Under the pieces are notes generated by a model, which made no database searches, had not been told where the DNA came from, and saw only the letters and a program-made list of their open reading frames with translations. A stretch of 64,000 nucleotides of DNA from Chlorogloeopsis sp. ULAP01 (GTDB taxonomy: Bacteria; Cyanobacteriota; Cyanobacteriia; Cyanobacteriales; Nostocaceae): NCBI RefSeq assembly GCF_030381805.1, contig NZ_JAUDRH010000008.1, forward strand, positions 310,001 to 374,000, in the 5' to 3' direction. Numbering within the stretch: position 1 is the first letter of the stretch; the number at the start of each line of letters is the position of its first letter. Positions 53,967-61,966 of the stretch are shown here, in pieces. Made by a program: the position numbers and the translations under genes.

Positions 53967-54266
53967 TCAAAAGCAAAAACCACCGTGCTCAAACCAAGCT
54001 TTTGTGAGAATTATACCCCCCTCTTCACCTAAAGCTTTGGTACTAACTTGACCTCCTCCTTCTTCACCTAAGGCTTCGGTAGTCATTTCACCACCTTCTT
54101 CACCTAAGGCGAGGGTTGTAACTTCGCCACCACCTTCCTCACCTATTGCTAAAGTTGTAGCATCAACGCCGCCAGATACTTTCTCGGCTTCATCGTTACT
54201 TATGTCTTCAATTTCTAAATTCAAAGATTTTAGTTCTGAAATGTCTAAATCAAATGGGTGTCGCAT
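53967..54266 (-). CDS. plesiocin-like (group 2) graspetide precursor peptide
   Basis: The peptide has 99 residues from ATG 54266; GGAG at 54273-54276 (minus strand) is spaced six bases before it, so the TTG four codons upstream is rejected. The leader (1-33) is acidic and helical (PFDLDISELKSLNLEIEDIS) and ends in VSGG, a double-glycine cleavage site. The core has four repeats: TTLAIGEE (37-44), TTLALGEE (50-57), TTEALGEE (62-69) and STKALGEE (75-82), each followed by Gly-Gly. This matches the TTxxxxEE motif of plesiocin, in which the Thr hydroxyls are ester-linked to the Glu side chains. A degenerate fifth unit, LTKAWFEHGG (87-96), precedes FCF. The ATP-grasp gene follows. Confidence 0.92.
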   Translation of the reverse strand: MRHPFDLDISELKSLNLEIEDISNDEAEKVSGGVDATTLAIGEEGGGEVTTLALGEEGGEMTTEALGEEGGGQVSTKALGEEGGIILTKAWFEHGGFCF

Positions 54267-54473
54267 AAAAAGCTCCAAAAATGTTAATTAATCGATACAT
54301 TAAAAAGTATCTTGAATAGGGTTTATATTTATTTTCTAAGACTTATTTTAATCTAATATAAAAATGTATATATTTCAATTTCAAGCCATTTAAATTACAT
54401 AGATATGAAATAAATATTTCCTTTTTACGAAGTATTAATATCTTAACAATTCAATATAGTTTAAAAATATAGA

Positions 54474-54500
54474 TTCCCGACTTCTTTAAGAAATCGGGAA
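54474..54500 (-). terminator. stem-loop after the Ser/Thr kinase gene
   Basis: TTCCCGA (54474-54480) pairs with TCGGGAA (54494-54500), extended by CTTCTT/AAG pairing. On the minus strand it lies 40 bases after the kinase stop and is followed by TCTATATTTTT. It belongs to the same hairpin family as 14357 and 56601, and separates the kinase from the graspetide genes. Confidence 0.6.
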
Positions 54501-54539
54501 ACTTAACTTGATGAAAGATTTCTTAACAATTGATAATAT

Positions 54540-55862
54540 TTATTGTAGCCCTAACCATTCTTTTATTTCTCGAACCAGCCATTTACGTTCTGTATCAGCT
54601 AATTCAGGACTAAATGCACCAAACTTATATTTTTCTGCACCAGCTTCAAGAGTGATAGTCATCAATTGTCTGTTATTAACAGAAATTGATTCTCTGCTGA
54701 TAGAAACATTATGAATAGCGGCAGTATTTCCCTGTCTTTGTCGATAGATTTTACCAAATAATTTCCATTCTATAAAAAAATTATTATGGTGAAAACAAAT
54801 GTAAACTTCTCCAAAACTAGGAAATATTAGCATACTGAGTGGTAGTAAGCCAGCTAGCCAATGAAGTAGTAAAAACGGATAGAAGGCAAATCTTGAAGTT
54901 AATATCAGAAAACCATACCAGAAAGTCAAAAAAGCTATTAAAAAAGCGTCTGAAAATTGTAGCCCTCTAGCAGGAATTTTGATGTCTAGTTGACTGGCAG
55001 TTTTCTTAAGTTGAATGCGACTACCGTGAGGTTGAGAAACTAAGAATGAGGATTGAGAAACAAGGCGACTGTTGAGAGCTTCTAAAGCTTGGCTAGCTGT
55101 TTTAAATCTTTGCTCAACGTCTGGTTCTATCATCCCTTCTAGCCAGCGCACAAACTGAGGACTCAAATTAGTGCGATCGCTAAACTGAATGCGCATATTT
55201 CGCTGTGGTAAATCAGCAGGTGCAGTACCTGTAACCAAATGAATTAAGGATGCTCCCAAAGCATAAAGATCAGAAGCAGGAACTGCTCGACCACCAAATT
55301 GTTCTATAGGAGTATATCCATAAGTACCAACTACTGTAAATGTGCCTCCTTGGGCAGTGGCTTTATCTTGCACTGCACCAAAATCAACTACGTAAATTTG
55401 ATTGTCTTCACCTAAAATCAAGTTACTTGGTTTAATATCACGGTGGAGAACAGGTGGAATCAAGGAGTGCAAATAATTGAGAATTTCTAACACCTCAGCA
55501 GCAAATTTTCGCACCTCTTGTTCAGAAAATTTTCGTCCTTGATTTAATAATTCCTTTAGAGATGAACCGGGGATAAATTCCTCAACTAAAGTAAACCAGA
55601 GAATGCGATCATCAATAGAAAAATAATCACGGTACTTAGGAATGCGGGGATGGCTTAAGTTTTTCAGTACATCCGCTTCCCGTTCAAAAAGCTTGAGATC
55701 CTCCCATTGAAAGCGATCGCCGAAAGCTAAGAGCTTTACAATAACAGGTTCTTTTGGCTCAGTTGCTAAGTCTTCAGCCAGCCAAGTCTGACGCCCTGCA
55801 TTTTGTCCTAATTTTTGCTTGAGTTGGTAGCGCTCCTGTAATATGTCTCCCGCTTCCAGCAT
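54540..55862 (-). CDS. eukaryotic-type serine/threonine protein kinase with C-terminal membrane segment
   Basis: The protein has 440 residues. The kinase domain (about 10-275) has the ATP-anchoring lysine in PVIVKLLAF, catalytic loop VLHRDIKPSNLIL, DFG motif YVVDFGAVQD and GTYGYTPIEQFGGRAVPASDLYALG, typical of cyanobacterial Pkn kinases. Two hydrophobic helices follow (about 305-350, FLIAFLTFWYGFLIL and LLHWLAGLLPLSML), then a beta-rich tail. So the catalytic domain is cytoplasmic and membrane-linked. It lies upstream of the graspetide genes but is separated by a terminator-like hairpin and 270 bases; a functional link is not supported. Confidence 0.93.
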   Translation of the reverse strand: MLEAGDILQERYQLKQKLGQNAGRQTWLAEDLATEPKEPVIVKLLAFGDRFQWEDLKLFEREADVLKNLSHPRIPKYRDYFSIDDRILWFTLVEEFIPGSSLKELLNQGRKFSEQEVRKFAAEVLEILNYLHSLIPPVLHRDIKPSNLILGEDNQIYVVDFGAVQDKATAQGGTFTVVGTYGYTPIEQFGGRAVPASDLYALGASLIHLVTGTAPADLPQRNMRIQFSDRTNLSPQFVRWLEGMIEPDVEQRFKTASQALEALNSRLVSQSSFLVSQPHGSRIQLKKTASQLDIKIPARGLQFSDAFLIAFLTFWYGFLILTSRFAFYPFLLLHWLAGLLPLSMLIFPSFGEVYICFHHNNFFIEWKLFGKIYRQRQGNTAAIHNVSISRESISVNNRQLMTITLEAGAEKYKFGAFSPELADTERKWLVREIKEWLGLQ

Positions 55863-55947
55863 GGCAACTACTCCAGTAAAGGACGTAATTCTAATGTAAT
55901 TCTTAAAACAGGAGTATGCTTGTATGCACCATCACCTCAACAAAAGG

Positions 55948-56559
55948 TTAAGCTGTGGGAGTATCTTGTAAATAACCTGCCGCAACGCTGCCTTCAACTA
56001 ATTTTTGAACAAAAGGCCATAGTTCGGGCGCACCTACTTCTACAGGAGCAATCCGCTTCATCACGCGATCGCGCGTTACACCATGAATGCGCCAAGTTCC
56101 ACTCTGAGTTTGTTGGTTATGCAATAATGGCTGTATGCGATCTAATGCTGCGGCAAACTTAGCTGTGGGTGTTTCACTTGCTTCAAATTCTTCCCACAGA
56201 AAACGCAACTCATTTCCCAAATCTGCGGGCAAAAGTCCAAATAGACGTTTGGCTGCTTCAGTTTCTCTGTCTGTCTTACTACAATTACCCTCAACATCGT
56301 AGCAAAAGGTATCACCCGCATCAATTTCTACCAAATCGTGAATAAGCAGCATTTTGATAGTACGAAATATATCAACCCCATCAGGAGCATATTCTGCTAA
56401 TGCGATCGCCATCACCGCAATATGCCAAGAATGTTCGGCACTGTTTTCCTGACGTGAAGCATCTGTAAGCAGAGTTTGACGCAGAATTTGCTTGAGCTTG
56501 TCAATCTCGATGATGAATTGAATTTGTTTAGTCAGTCGATTAGACTGCGTTGTACTCAT
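55948..56559 (-). CDS. HD domain hydrolase (YfbR/HDDC2-like)
   Basis: The protein has 203 residues. The HD superfamily metal motif is present: SAEHSWHIAVMAIAL (first His), LLIHDLVEIDAGDTF (HD pair) and a later Asp in AAALDRIQPLLHN. Relatives dephosphorylate deoxyribonucleoside 5'-monophosphates. It starts at ATG 56559. It is divergent from the CobW gene, with the Fur/Zur-like palindrome (56743-56767) about 190 bases upstream of its start, so the same site could influence it, although that is only positional. Confidence 0.88.
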   Translation of the reverse strand: MSTTQSNRLTKQIQFIIEIDKLKQILRQTLLTDASRQENSAEHSWHIAVMAIALAEYAPDGVDIFRTIKMLLIHDLVEIDAGDTFCYDVEGNCSKTDRETEAAKRLFGLLPADLGNELRFLWEEFEASETPTAKFAAALDRIQPLLHNQQTQSGTWRIHGVTRDRVMKRIAPVEVGAPELWPFVQKLVEGSVAAGYLQDTPTA

Positions 56560-56600
56560 CTGCTAATCACCAAACATGGTTATATCAACGAGGTTATAGA

Positions 56601-56626
56601 TCCCAGACTTTTTTGAAAAGTTCGGG
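56601..56626. repeat. hairpin TCCC-GACTTTT/AAAAGT-CGGGA
   Basis: An imperfect stem around TTG, related to the CCCCGA/TCGGGG hairpins at 14357 and 54474. It lies in the 481-base spacer between the HD hydrolase and CobW genes. A 68-codon frame at 56774-56980 in the same spacer is not convincing as a gene. Confidence 0.5.
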
Positions 56627-56742
56627 AGCTGAACAACAAATTTGCCAGTTTATCACATCCTGTTTCAACCGTTTCAAAAAGTATTACATTCGCAGTCTTA
56701 TTAATCTCTATTGTCAATCACCTCTCAAAAAACTTTTTTTAG

Positions 56743-56767
56743 GTTATCATGATAACGATTATCGTTA
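56743..56767 (+). promoter_or_regulatory. Fur/Zur-family-like operator palindromes
   Basis: Two overlapping palindromes are present: GTTATCATGATAAC (56743-56756, perfect) and TAACGATTATCGTTA (56753-56767, perfect 7-1-7). TGATAACGATTATCG (56750-56764) differs from the Fur/Zur-type 7-1-7 consensus TGATAATNATTATCA at two positions. It lies 274 bases upstream of the His-rich CobW gene, whose homologues are often under Zur control, so zinc-dependent repression is the best guess. Confidence 0.6.
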
Positions 56768-57040
56768 CTGTATATGCTTACTTCCTCGATCCAGTCCAAC
56801 TTAAGCTTGAATCTGCCAAGCAGTGAGGATTTCCTGCAAATTAGCCATTTTTGTGCAAACATCTTGGCAAGAGCAGTGCAAAAGCTACATCTAAATATCA
56901 AGACTGCAAGCAGATTTAGTTACAGCAATAAGTTTTGTTTGCAATTCCACTGTTTGGCACAGCATCGTTTACCTGTATAAGTTTCATTTAAACACAGACA
57001 GATAAATTGATTCAATTTCACTAAATATCTCTAGAAAACC

Positions 57041-58117
57041 ATGATTTTTTCAACAGAAACCCAAACCAAGACTGAAATACTCGATATTCCCAAGTGGGGA
57101 ATGCCAGTTACTATAATTACAGGATTTTTGGGCAGTGGTAAAACCACGCTACTCAATCAAATTCTCAAGAATAAGCAGAATTTAAAAGTTGCCGTTCTGG
57201 TTAACGAATTTGGTGATATTAATATAGATAGTCAGCTACTCATATCTATGGATGAGGATATGGTAGAACTGAGCAATGGCTGTATTTGTTGTACTATTAA
57301 CGATGGATTAGTCGATGCTGTTTATCGAGTTCTAGAACGAGAAGACCGTATTGATTATCTTGTGATTGAAACTACTGGTGTTGCTGATCCTCTACCAATT
57401 ATCCTCACTTTTCTGGGGACAGAACTGAGAGATTTAACTAGGGTGGATTCTATCATCACTCTAGTAGATTCAGAAGCATTTACTCCTACCCATTACGAAA
57501 GTGAAGCAGCTTTAAAACAGATAACTTATGCAGATGTAGTTTTGCTAAATAAAACTGACCTTGCAACCCAAGAAAAATTAAAAGAATTAGAAACTTATAT
57601 TCAGGATATTAAAGCTGGAGCAAGAATCCTGCATACTCAATATGGTCAAGTGCCATTGCCTTTAATTTTAGATGTGAATCTGACTCCAATAGATGAGTAT
57701 ACTTCCGAAATTGAGGAAGATACCCACGAACATCATCATCATGAACACGCCCACGAACATCACGATCATGAAGACACTCACGAACATCATCACCACCATC
57801 ACCATCATCATGGACACCACTCCAACCATTTAGAAAATGATGGATTTGTTTCTGTATCTTTCCAAAGCGATCGCCCCTTTGATGTCCAAAAATTTCAAAC
57901 TTTTCTCACAGAAAAAATGCCTTCAAGCATCTTTCGTGCTAAAGGAATTCTTTGGTTCAGCGACAGTCCTTTACGGCACATTTTTCAACTGAGCGGCCCA
58001 CGCTATCAATTAGATGCAGATGAATGGAAAACTACACCTAAAAATCAATTAGTTTTAATTGGACGAGATTTGGATGTTAGTAAAATTCATAGTTTAATCA
58101 ATGAATGTTTGTCATAA
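57041..58117 (+). CDS. CobW/COG0523 family GTP-binding metallochaperone, His-rich
   Basis: The protein has 358 residues. The GTPase motifs are GFLGSGKTTLLNQ (Walker A), NEFGDINIDSQLL, the metal site CICC within NGCICCTINDG, and LNKTDL (guanine specificity). A linker at about 227-265 holds over 20 histidines interspersed with Glu and Asp, a strong zinc-binding stretch. The CobW C-terminal domain follows (DGFVSVSFQSDRPFD onward). COG0523 proteins deliver zinc to client enzymes under scarcity. The next gene, 95 bases on, encodes zinc-dependent FolE, a plausible client, and a Fur/Zur-like palindrome lies upstream. Confidence 0.95.
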   Translation: MIFSTETQTKTEILDIPKWGMPVTIITGFLGSGKTTLLNQILKNKQNLKVAVLVNEFGDINIDSQLLISMDEDMVELSNGCICCTINDGLVDAVYRVLEREDRIDYLVIETTGVADPLPIILTFLGTELRDLTRVDSIITLVDSEAFTPTHYESEAALKQITYADVVLLNKTDLATQEKLKELETYIQDIKAGARILHTQYGQVPLPLILDVNLTPIDEYTSEIEEDTHEHHHHEHAHEHHDHEDTHEHHHHHHHHHGHHSNHLENDGFVSVSFQSDRPFDVQKFQTFLTEKMPSSIFRAKGILWFSDSPLRHIFQLSGPRYQLDADEWKTTPKNQLVLIGRDLDVSKIHSLINECLS

Positions 58118-58211
58118 TTGGAATAGTGCTATTTTCTAATATAATTAACTCAGAAATAGCAATTAAAAGTCCTAAATTTTCACTAGTAAAAAACTTCCAA
58201 AAAATCAAAAA

Positions 58212-58862
58212 ATGACTCTATCGATTCCTCCTGAACTAAATTCTGCATCAGAAGTATTGTCGTCATTATCTACTCAGCAAAAGTCAAAAGTAACAGAAGC
58301 TGAAATGATGCAGGCTGTGCGGACTTTGTTGCTTGGCTTAGGAGAAGATCCAGATCGCGAAGGTTTAAAAGATACCCCTAAAAGAGTAGTCAAAGCTTTG
58401 CAGTTTCTCACCAAGGGATATTATGAATCTTTAGATGAACTGCTCAATGGCGCAGTATTCACAGAAGATGCTAATGAAATGGTGCTAGTTCGGGATATCG
58501 ATATTTTTAGTTCCTGCGAGCATCATATTCTGCCGATTATTGGTCGCGCTCATGTAGCATATATTCCGAATGGAAAAGTGATTGGATTATCCAAGATAGC
58601 CCGTATTTGTGAAATGTATGCACGACGTTTGCAAGTGCAAGAGCGTCTTACCCTACAAATTGCAGACGCACTGCAAGGATTACTCAAACCTCAAGGGGTA
58701 GCAGTGGTAGTGGAAGCAACTCATATGTGCATGGTAATGCGCGGCGTACAGAAACCTGGTTCTTGGACTGTTACTAGCGCGATGCGAGGTGTGTTTGCAG
58801 ACGACGCACGTACCCGTGAGGAATTTATGAACTTAATTCTGCACAATACTAAATTTAAGTAA
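58212..58862 (+). CDS. folE: GTP cyclohydrolase I (type IA)
   Basis: The enzyme converts GTP to dihydroneopterin triphosphate, the first step of folate and tetrahydropterin synthesis. The 216-residue protein contains [16 protein letters not shown], the zinc/catalytic segment [32 protein letters not shown] (in blocks; Cys and His ligands) and [12 protein letters not shown] (third zinc Cys and catalytic region). It is the zinc-requiring FolE, not the metal-flexible FolE2. Placement directly after a CobW GTPase suggests zinc supply to this enzyme or a second, zinc-starvation-linked copy. Confidence 0.96.
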   Translation: MTLSIPPELNSASEVLSSLSTQQKSKVTEAEMMQAVRTLLLGLGEDPDREGLKDTPKRVVKALQFLTKGYYESLDELLNGAVFTEDANEMVLVRDIDIFSSCEHHILPIIGRAHVAYIPNGKVIGLSKIARICEMYARRLQVQERLTLQIADALQGLLKPQGVAVVVEATHMCMVMRGVQKPGSWTVTSAMRGVFADDARTREEFMNLILHNTKFK

Positions 58863-58941
58863 CTTTCCCTTCTCCAGCCACGCCTCGGTAAAACTAATGC
58901 GATCCGATACTACAACCGAGGCAATCACCACTGATTATTCT

Positions 58942-59343
58942 TCAAGGTGTAAGCGACAAATTTGCTTTTGCGGACATTAACCAAGCAAAGCTAATTAATG
59001 ACGAATAGCCCCCAAATAAGAAGGCTGCATACCGCCCTGCTGTTGCGGGTTGCATATTGCTCATTAGATCGGAAAAGCTAGAGAGAATAGGAATCTCACC
59101 CAGCATCCCAGGTAAAGCAATACAAATTGCAGCCTGCAACCAATCTTTTTGCTCAATGCGCCATCCTTTCATAAGTCCCAAAGACACCGCAGAATACAAA
59201 ATACCTGTAATGATCACGTTGATCCAATATTCAATAGAAGAACCTTCAAAGAAGTACGAACCAGCCATACGGTAAACTAACGTTCCCGCCACCCAGATGA
59301 TAAAGCCCAGAAAGACGAAGCTAATTCTGTCTTTTGTGTTCAT
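58942..59343 (-). CDS. DUF5367-type small membrane protein
   Basis: The 133-residue protein has four hydrophobic segments (FVFLGFIIWVAGTLVY, WINVIITGILYSAVSLGLM, WLQAAICIALPGMLGEIP, FGGYSSLISFAWLMSA). Length and the MxGSYFFEGS and ALPGMLGEIP features resemble DUF5367, a family often next to TetR regulators. It is divergent from a TetR gene, with two near-identical operators between the two starts, so its expression is very probably controlled by that repressor. Function unknown; a small exporter or membrane-stress protein is possible. Confidence 0.75.
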   Translation of the reverse strand: MNTKDRISFVFLGFIIWVAGTLVYRMAGSYFFEGSSIEYWINVIITGILYSAVSLGLMKGWRIEQKDWLQAAICIALPGMLGEIPILSSFSDLMSNMQPATAGRYAAFLFGGYSSLISFAWLMSAKANLSLTP

Positions 59344-59373
59344 GGTAATTTTTCGTTCTATAAATGAACCGTG

Positions 59374-59424
59374 TTAATGTAATAGTCATTACGTTAATGA
59401 TTAATGTAATAGCAATTACGTTAA
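59374..59424. promoter_or_regulatory. two tandem 24-bp TetR-type operators
   Basis: TTAATGTAAT-AGTC-ATTACGTTAA (59374-59397) and TTAATGTAAT-AGCA-ATTACGTTAA (59401-59424) are imperfect palindromes with identical arms (9 of 10 arm positions complementary), spaced 27 bases centre to centre. They fill the spacer between the divergent DUF5367 and TetR genes, ending 10 bases before the TetR ATG. Confidence 0.8.
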
Positions 59425-59434
59425 CTGTCAACTT

Positions 59435-59983
59435 ATGAACCGACCAATTGAACCTCAAAAAAAGGAAGAGCTTTTAGAACGATGTTTAGCTGCTGCGATC
59501 AAGGTAGGAGCTTTGGACTCCAGTATCAACGCGATCGCCAAGAAAATAGGCACTAGCGGACGAATGCTTGTTTACCACTTTGGCTCAAAACACGAATTAG
59601 AACAACAAATCATCAGTCTTTTGGAAACGCGCTTACGAGAAAAATTATGGACATTTCAAGGCGTATCACTTGAAGAAACAGACTGTCTTGCAGAACCTCT
59701 GCTCGAAATGTGGAGACATTTGACTTCACCAGAGATGCATGGCTTGCTAAAACTGGCGATGGAGCTAAATCAGCGTGCAATTCAAGGCGACGCAGAAACA
59801 CAGCATTTTCTGGAGCAAGAGAGCCAAAAATGGGTAGATTCACTATCTCAGCTTACAAATGACAAAACTGTTGCTTTGTCACTATTTCACTTATTTCAGG
59901 GTGCTATCTTGGACTTTTTGACTACGGGAAATGCACAACGTGGACAACAAACCATTAAGGCTTTTACAGAAACCCTACGGTAG
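59435..59983 (+). CDS. TetR/AcrR family transcriptional regulator
   Basis: The 182-residue protein has an N-terminal helix-turn-helix (SINAIAKKIGTSGRMLVYHFGSKHELEQQII, residues 29-59) with the TetR pattern ending in HFGSKxEL. The helical C-terminal half would bind a ligand. The start ATG 59435 lies directly after the second operator, so it almost certainly represses itself as well as the divergent DUF5367 gene. The ligand is unknown. The convergent methyltransferase gene ends 11 bases after it. Confidence 0.9.
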   Translation: MNRPIEPQKKEELLERCLAAAIKVGALDSSINAIAKKIGTSGRMLVYHFGSKHELEQQIISLLETRLREKLWTFQGVSLEETDCLAEPLLEMWRHLTSPEMHGLLKLAMELNQRAIQGDAETQHFLEQESQKWVDSLSQLTNDKTVALSLFHLFQGAILDFLTTGNAQRGQQTIKAFTETLR

Positions 59984-59994
59984 CTTAAATCTAT

Positions 59995-60699
59995 TCAAGA
60001 TTTGATCGCCATCCATCCGTTATACGTTAATGCTTTGTAAAATTGCACAATTTTAGTAAAACCTGCTTCACTCAATAATTCAGTAACACGCCTCTCCGGT
60101 ACAAATGGAAGATTCGGTAATATTTTTTCTGATTGCTCTTCAATGAATTCCGCAGGAACTCCTGCATGAATAGCATGGCATTTCCAAGCTGAGAATATTT
60201 GATTAAATTGTTCTGAGTTTCTCTCACCGCAAAAGTCCACAAGAAACAATGGTGAGCCACTTTCTAGGCGTTGATTAATCAGCTTTAAGAAAGATAACTT
60301 GCTCCCATCGTCTGGAAGAAAGTGCATTACCAAAATTGATGTCGCTGCATTGAAAAGAGCAGTCTTTGGAACATCATCAACTGTTCCTTGAATCAACTCA
60401 ACTCGCTCTGATAGACCTAATGCTTCTACTTTACTTGCTGCTGCACTCAACATTTCAGTAGATGGATCAACCCCAGTCATCTTCCATTGTGTCTCACATC
60501 CAAATACGCTAAGTTCCATTCCGCCACCTACTCCAACAATTAGGAGATTTGCTCGATCTGGCAAGCGCTGTTGCAACCATGCAAACATGATATTGAAAAT
60601 TGCCTCATAACCAGGGACAAGTTGCCTTGCTTTAACATCGTAATCACTGACTGGCAAGGACTTATTTTTATCGAAGTCGAAGAGATTTGCTTGAGCCAT
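59995..60699 (-). CDS. class I SAM-dependent methyltransferase
   Basis: The 234-residue protein has a Rossmann-type SAM site NLLIVGVGGGMELSVFG (motif I), MTGVDPSTEMLSAAASK (acidic loop, motif II), VDDVPKTALFNAATSILVMHFL (motif IV region). Similar to small-molecule methyltransferases of the Methyltransf_25/12 type. Substrate not identifiable. It ends 11 bases from the convergent TetR gene. Its start, ATG 60699, has little recognisable ribosome-binding site. Confidence 0.85.
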   Translation of the reverse strand: MAQANLFDFDKNKSLPVSDYDVKARQLVPGYEAIFNIMFAWLQQRLPDRANLLIVGVGGGMELSVFGCETQWKMTGVDPSTEMLSAAASKVEALGLSERVELIQGTVDDVPKTALFNAATSILVMHFLPDDGSKLSFLKLINQRLESGSPLFLVDFCGERNSEQFNQIFSAWKCHAIHAGVPAEFIEEQSEKILPNLPFVPERRVTELLSEAGFTKIVQFYKALTYNGWMAIKS

Positions 60700-60816
60700 T
60701 GAGAAATTTTTTTGTAGAGGATGCGAAATTTATTTTAACCTTATCACCACAGATAACCTCTCAATTGCTTCCCCACCGCAGTGTTACCGTACTAGTACGC
60801 AACCATTTGTCTCGCT

Positions 60817-61434
60817 TTACTCTTCACGCTTGTAGATTCTGAAAGCTTTAGTACCCATAGCAAATCGCGGATCGAGTTGTTGAGCTAGAGTCGCTGCCTC
60901 AGCAACTTCCAGCTTTGCTCGATCAAACTGGCGATCCTCAGCACAGAGATGATAGAAAAAACCGATCGCAAATAGCAATGCGCTCTCTGTGCTAAAGTAA
61001 AGTTCTTGCGGAGCAATAAAGGTTTGACATCCAGCTGCCAAGAACGCCTTACCAAAAGGTTCACGCCCAGAACCGCAGCCTAGCGAAAGGATATGACCTT
61101 TAAAATTGTAAAGCAATTGCGGAATATTTGAGGGGCGTAGCGCTACAACAGCTCTTTCCCATCCATCATCACGCTCTGGGTTGCCGTCCTTTTGTTTACT
61201 CACATCAATCCGAATCATCATCTCTGATTCTTCACTGCCTGTGCCGTGACAGCAGAGAACTAAATACTCATACTTGCACGCTTCATCTGCAAAGAAGGCG
61301 ATCGCTTGTTGATGTTGTATCAAGTGGTGCAAATTTACTTGCAGACACATTTGCTCTAAGAAGGCACGAAGTGTATTCGCAGGCGCAAGCATTGAAGAAT
61401 CGCAAACAATAGCAACCGTATCGAAAAACTTCAT
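60817..61434 (-). CDS. uncharacterised protein, possible caspase/CHAT-like fold
   Basis: The protein has 205 residues and no named family that I recognise. Two features recall the caspase-like clan: a hydrophobic strand ending in His-Gly (YLVLCCHGTGSE, H63) and a second strand ending in Cys (HILSLGCGSGRE, C120), followed by AFLAAGCQTFIAP. This is the spacing and context of the His/Cys dyad in CHAT and gingipain-type peptidases. The N-terminal helices and the C-terminal FFYHLCAEDRQFDRAKLEVAEAA also fit. Peptidase activity is inference. It stands alone on the minus strand. Confidence 0.6.
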   Translation of the reverse strand: MKFFDTVAIVCDSSMLAPANTLRAFLEQMCLQVNLHHLIQHQQAIAFFADEACKYEYLVLCCHGTGSEESEMMIRIDVSKQKDGNPERDDGWERAVVALRPSNIPQLLYNFKGHILSLGCGSGREPFGKAFLAAGCQTFIAPQELYFSTESALLFAIGFFYHLCAEDRQFDRAKLEVAEAATLAQQLDPRFAMGTKAFRIYKREE

Positions 61435-61966
61435 AAGCTTAAGTTTTGCCGTCTATTGCAATCACACATTAGTGTAACTACCTCAACCTCCCACAGATGA
61501 AGTTAATCAGGTTTGCCATATATCTCTAAATTCTGCCTAGAGTAGGATGTCATTACCGTAATTGCTAAAAGTAGAAAAAATACATCTATCCCAAGATAGA
61601 TAATAATCATTCTTTACATCTTTATACATTTATATTGATTATCCATTCCGTAGCAATCAAGCTACTACGAAGCAAACTGAGTAAAACTGAAAGATACACA
61701 ACTACCTTTAGGAATATAAAAAACTATAATTATCTATTGTTATATAAATAATCTGTATACCGTTATCTGCTTTCTTGTAAACATTCAAGTAAAGTACATT
61801 GACAACTTTTAGTACTAGTATGAGAATATTCTCATGATTCAAAAAACACAAAATATGCCCCAATCAAACAAACTTTTTACATAGGTTTTAATAATCCAAA
61901 TGTAATCTTAAAAAGCTAAAAATAATCTACGTAATTATCTTAAGCACCGCTAAAAGTTAAATTTAA

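Noticed and set aside
53967..54266. Microviridin precursor
   Set aside because: No TxKxPSD core is present. The repeated TTxxxxEE motif points to a different graspetide group.
56774..56980. 68-codon ORF between the Zur-like site and CobW
   Set aside because: No domain, poor start context and low-complexity composition. Kept only as a possible leader in the findings.
57722..57831. CATCATCACCAC repeats as a tandem array or CRISPR-like element
   Set aside because: They encode the His-rich linker of the CobW GTPase; there are no spacers.
61595..61615. Fur/Zur box near GATAATAATCATTC
   Set aside because: It lacks symmetry and is over 1 kb from the RTX gene and about 170 bases from the orphan CHAT-like gene; too weak to call.
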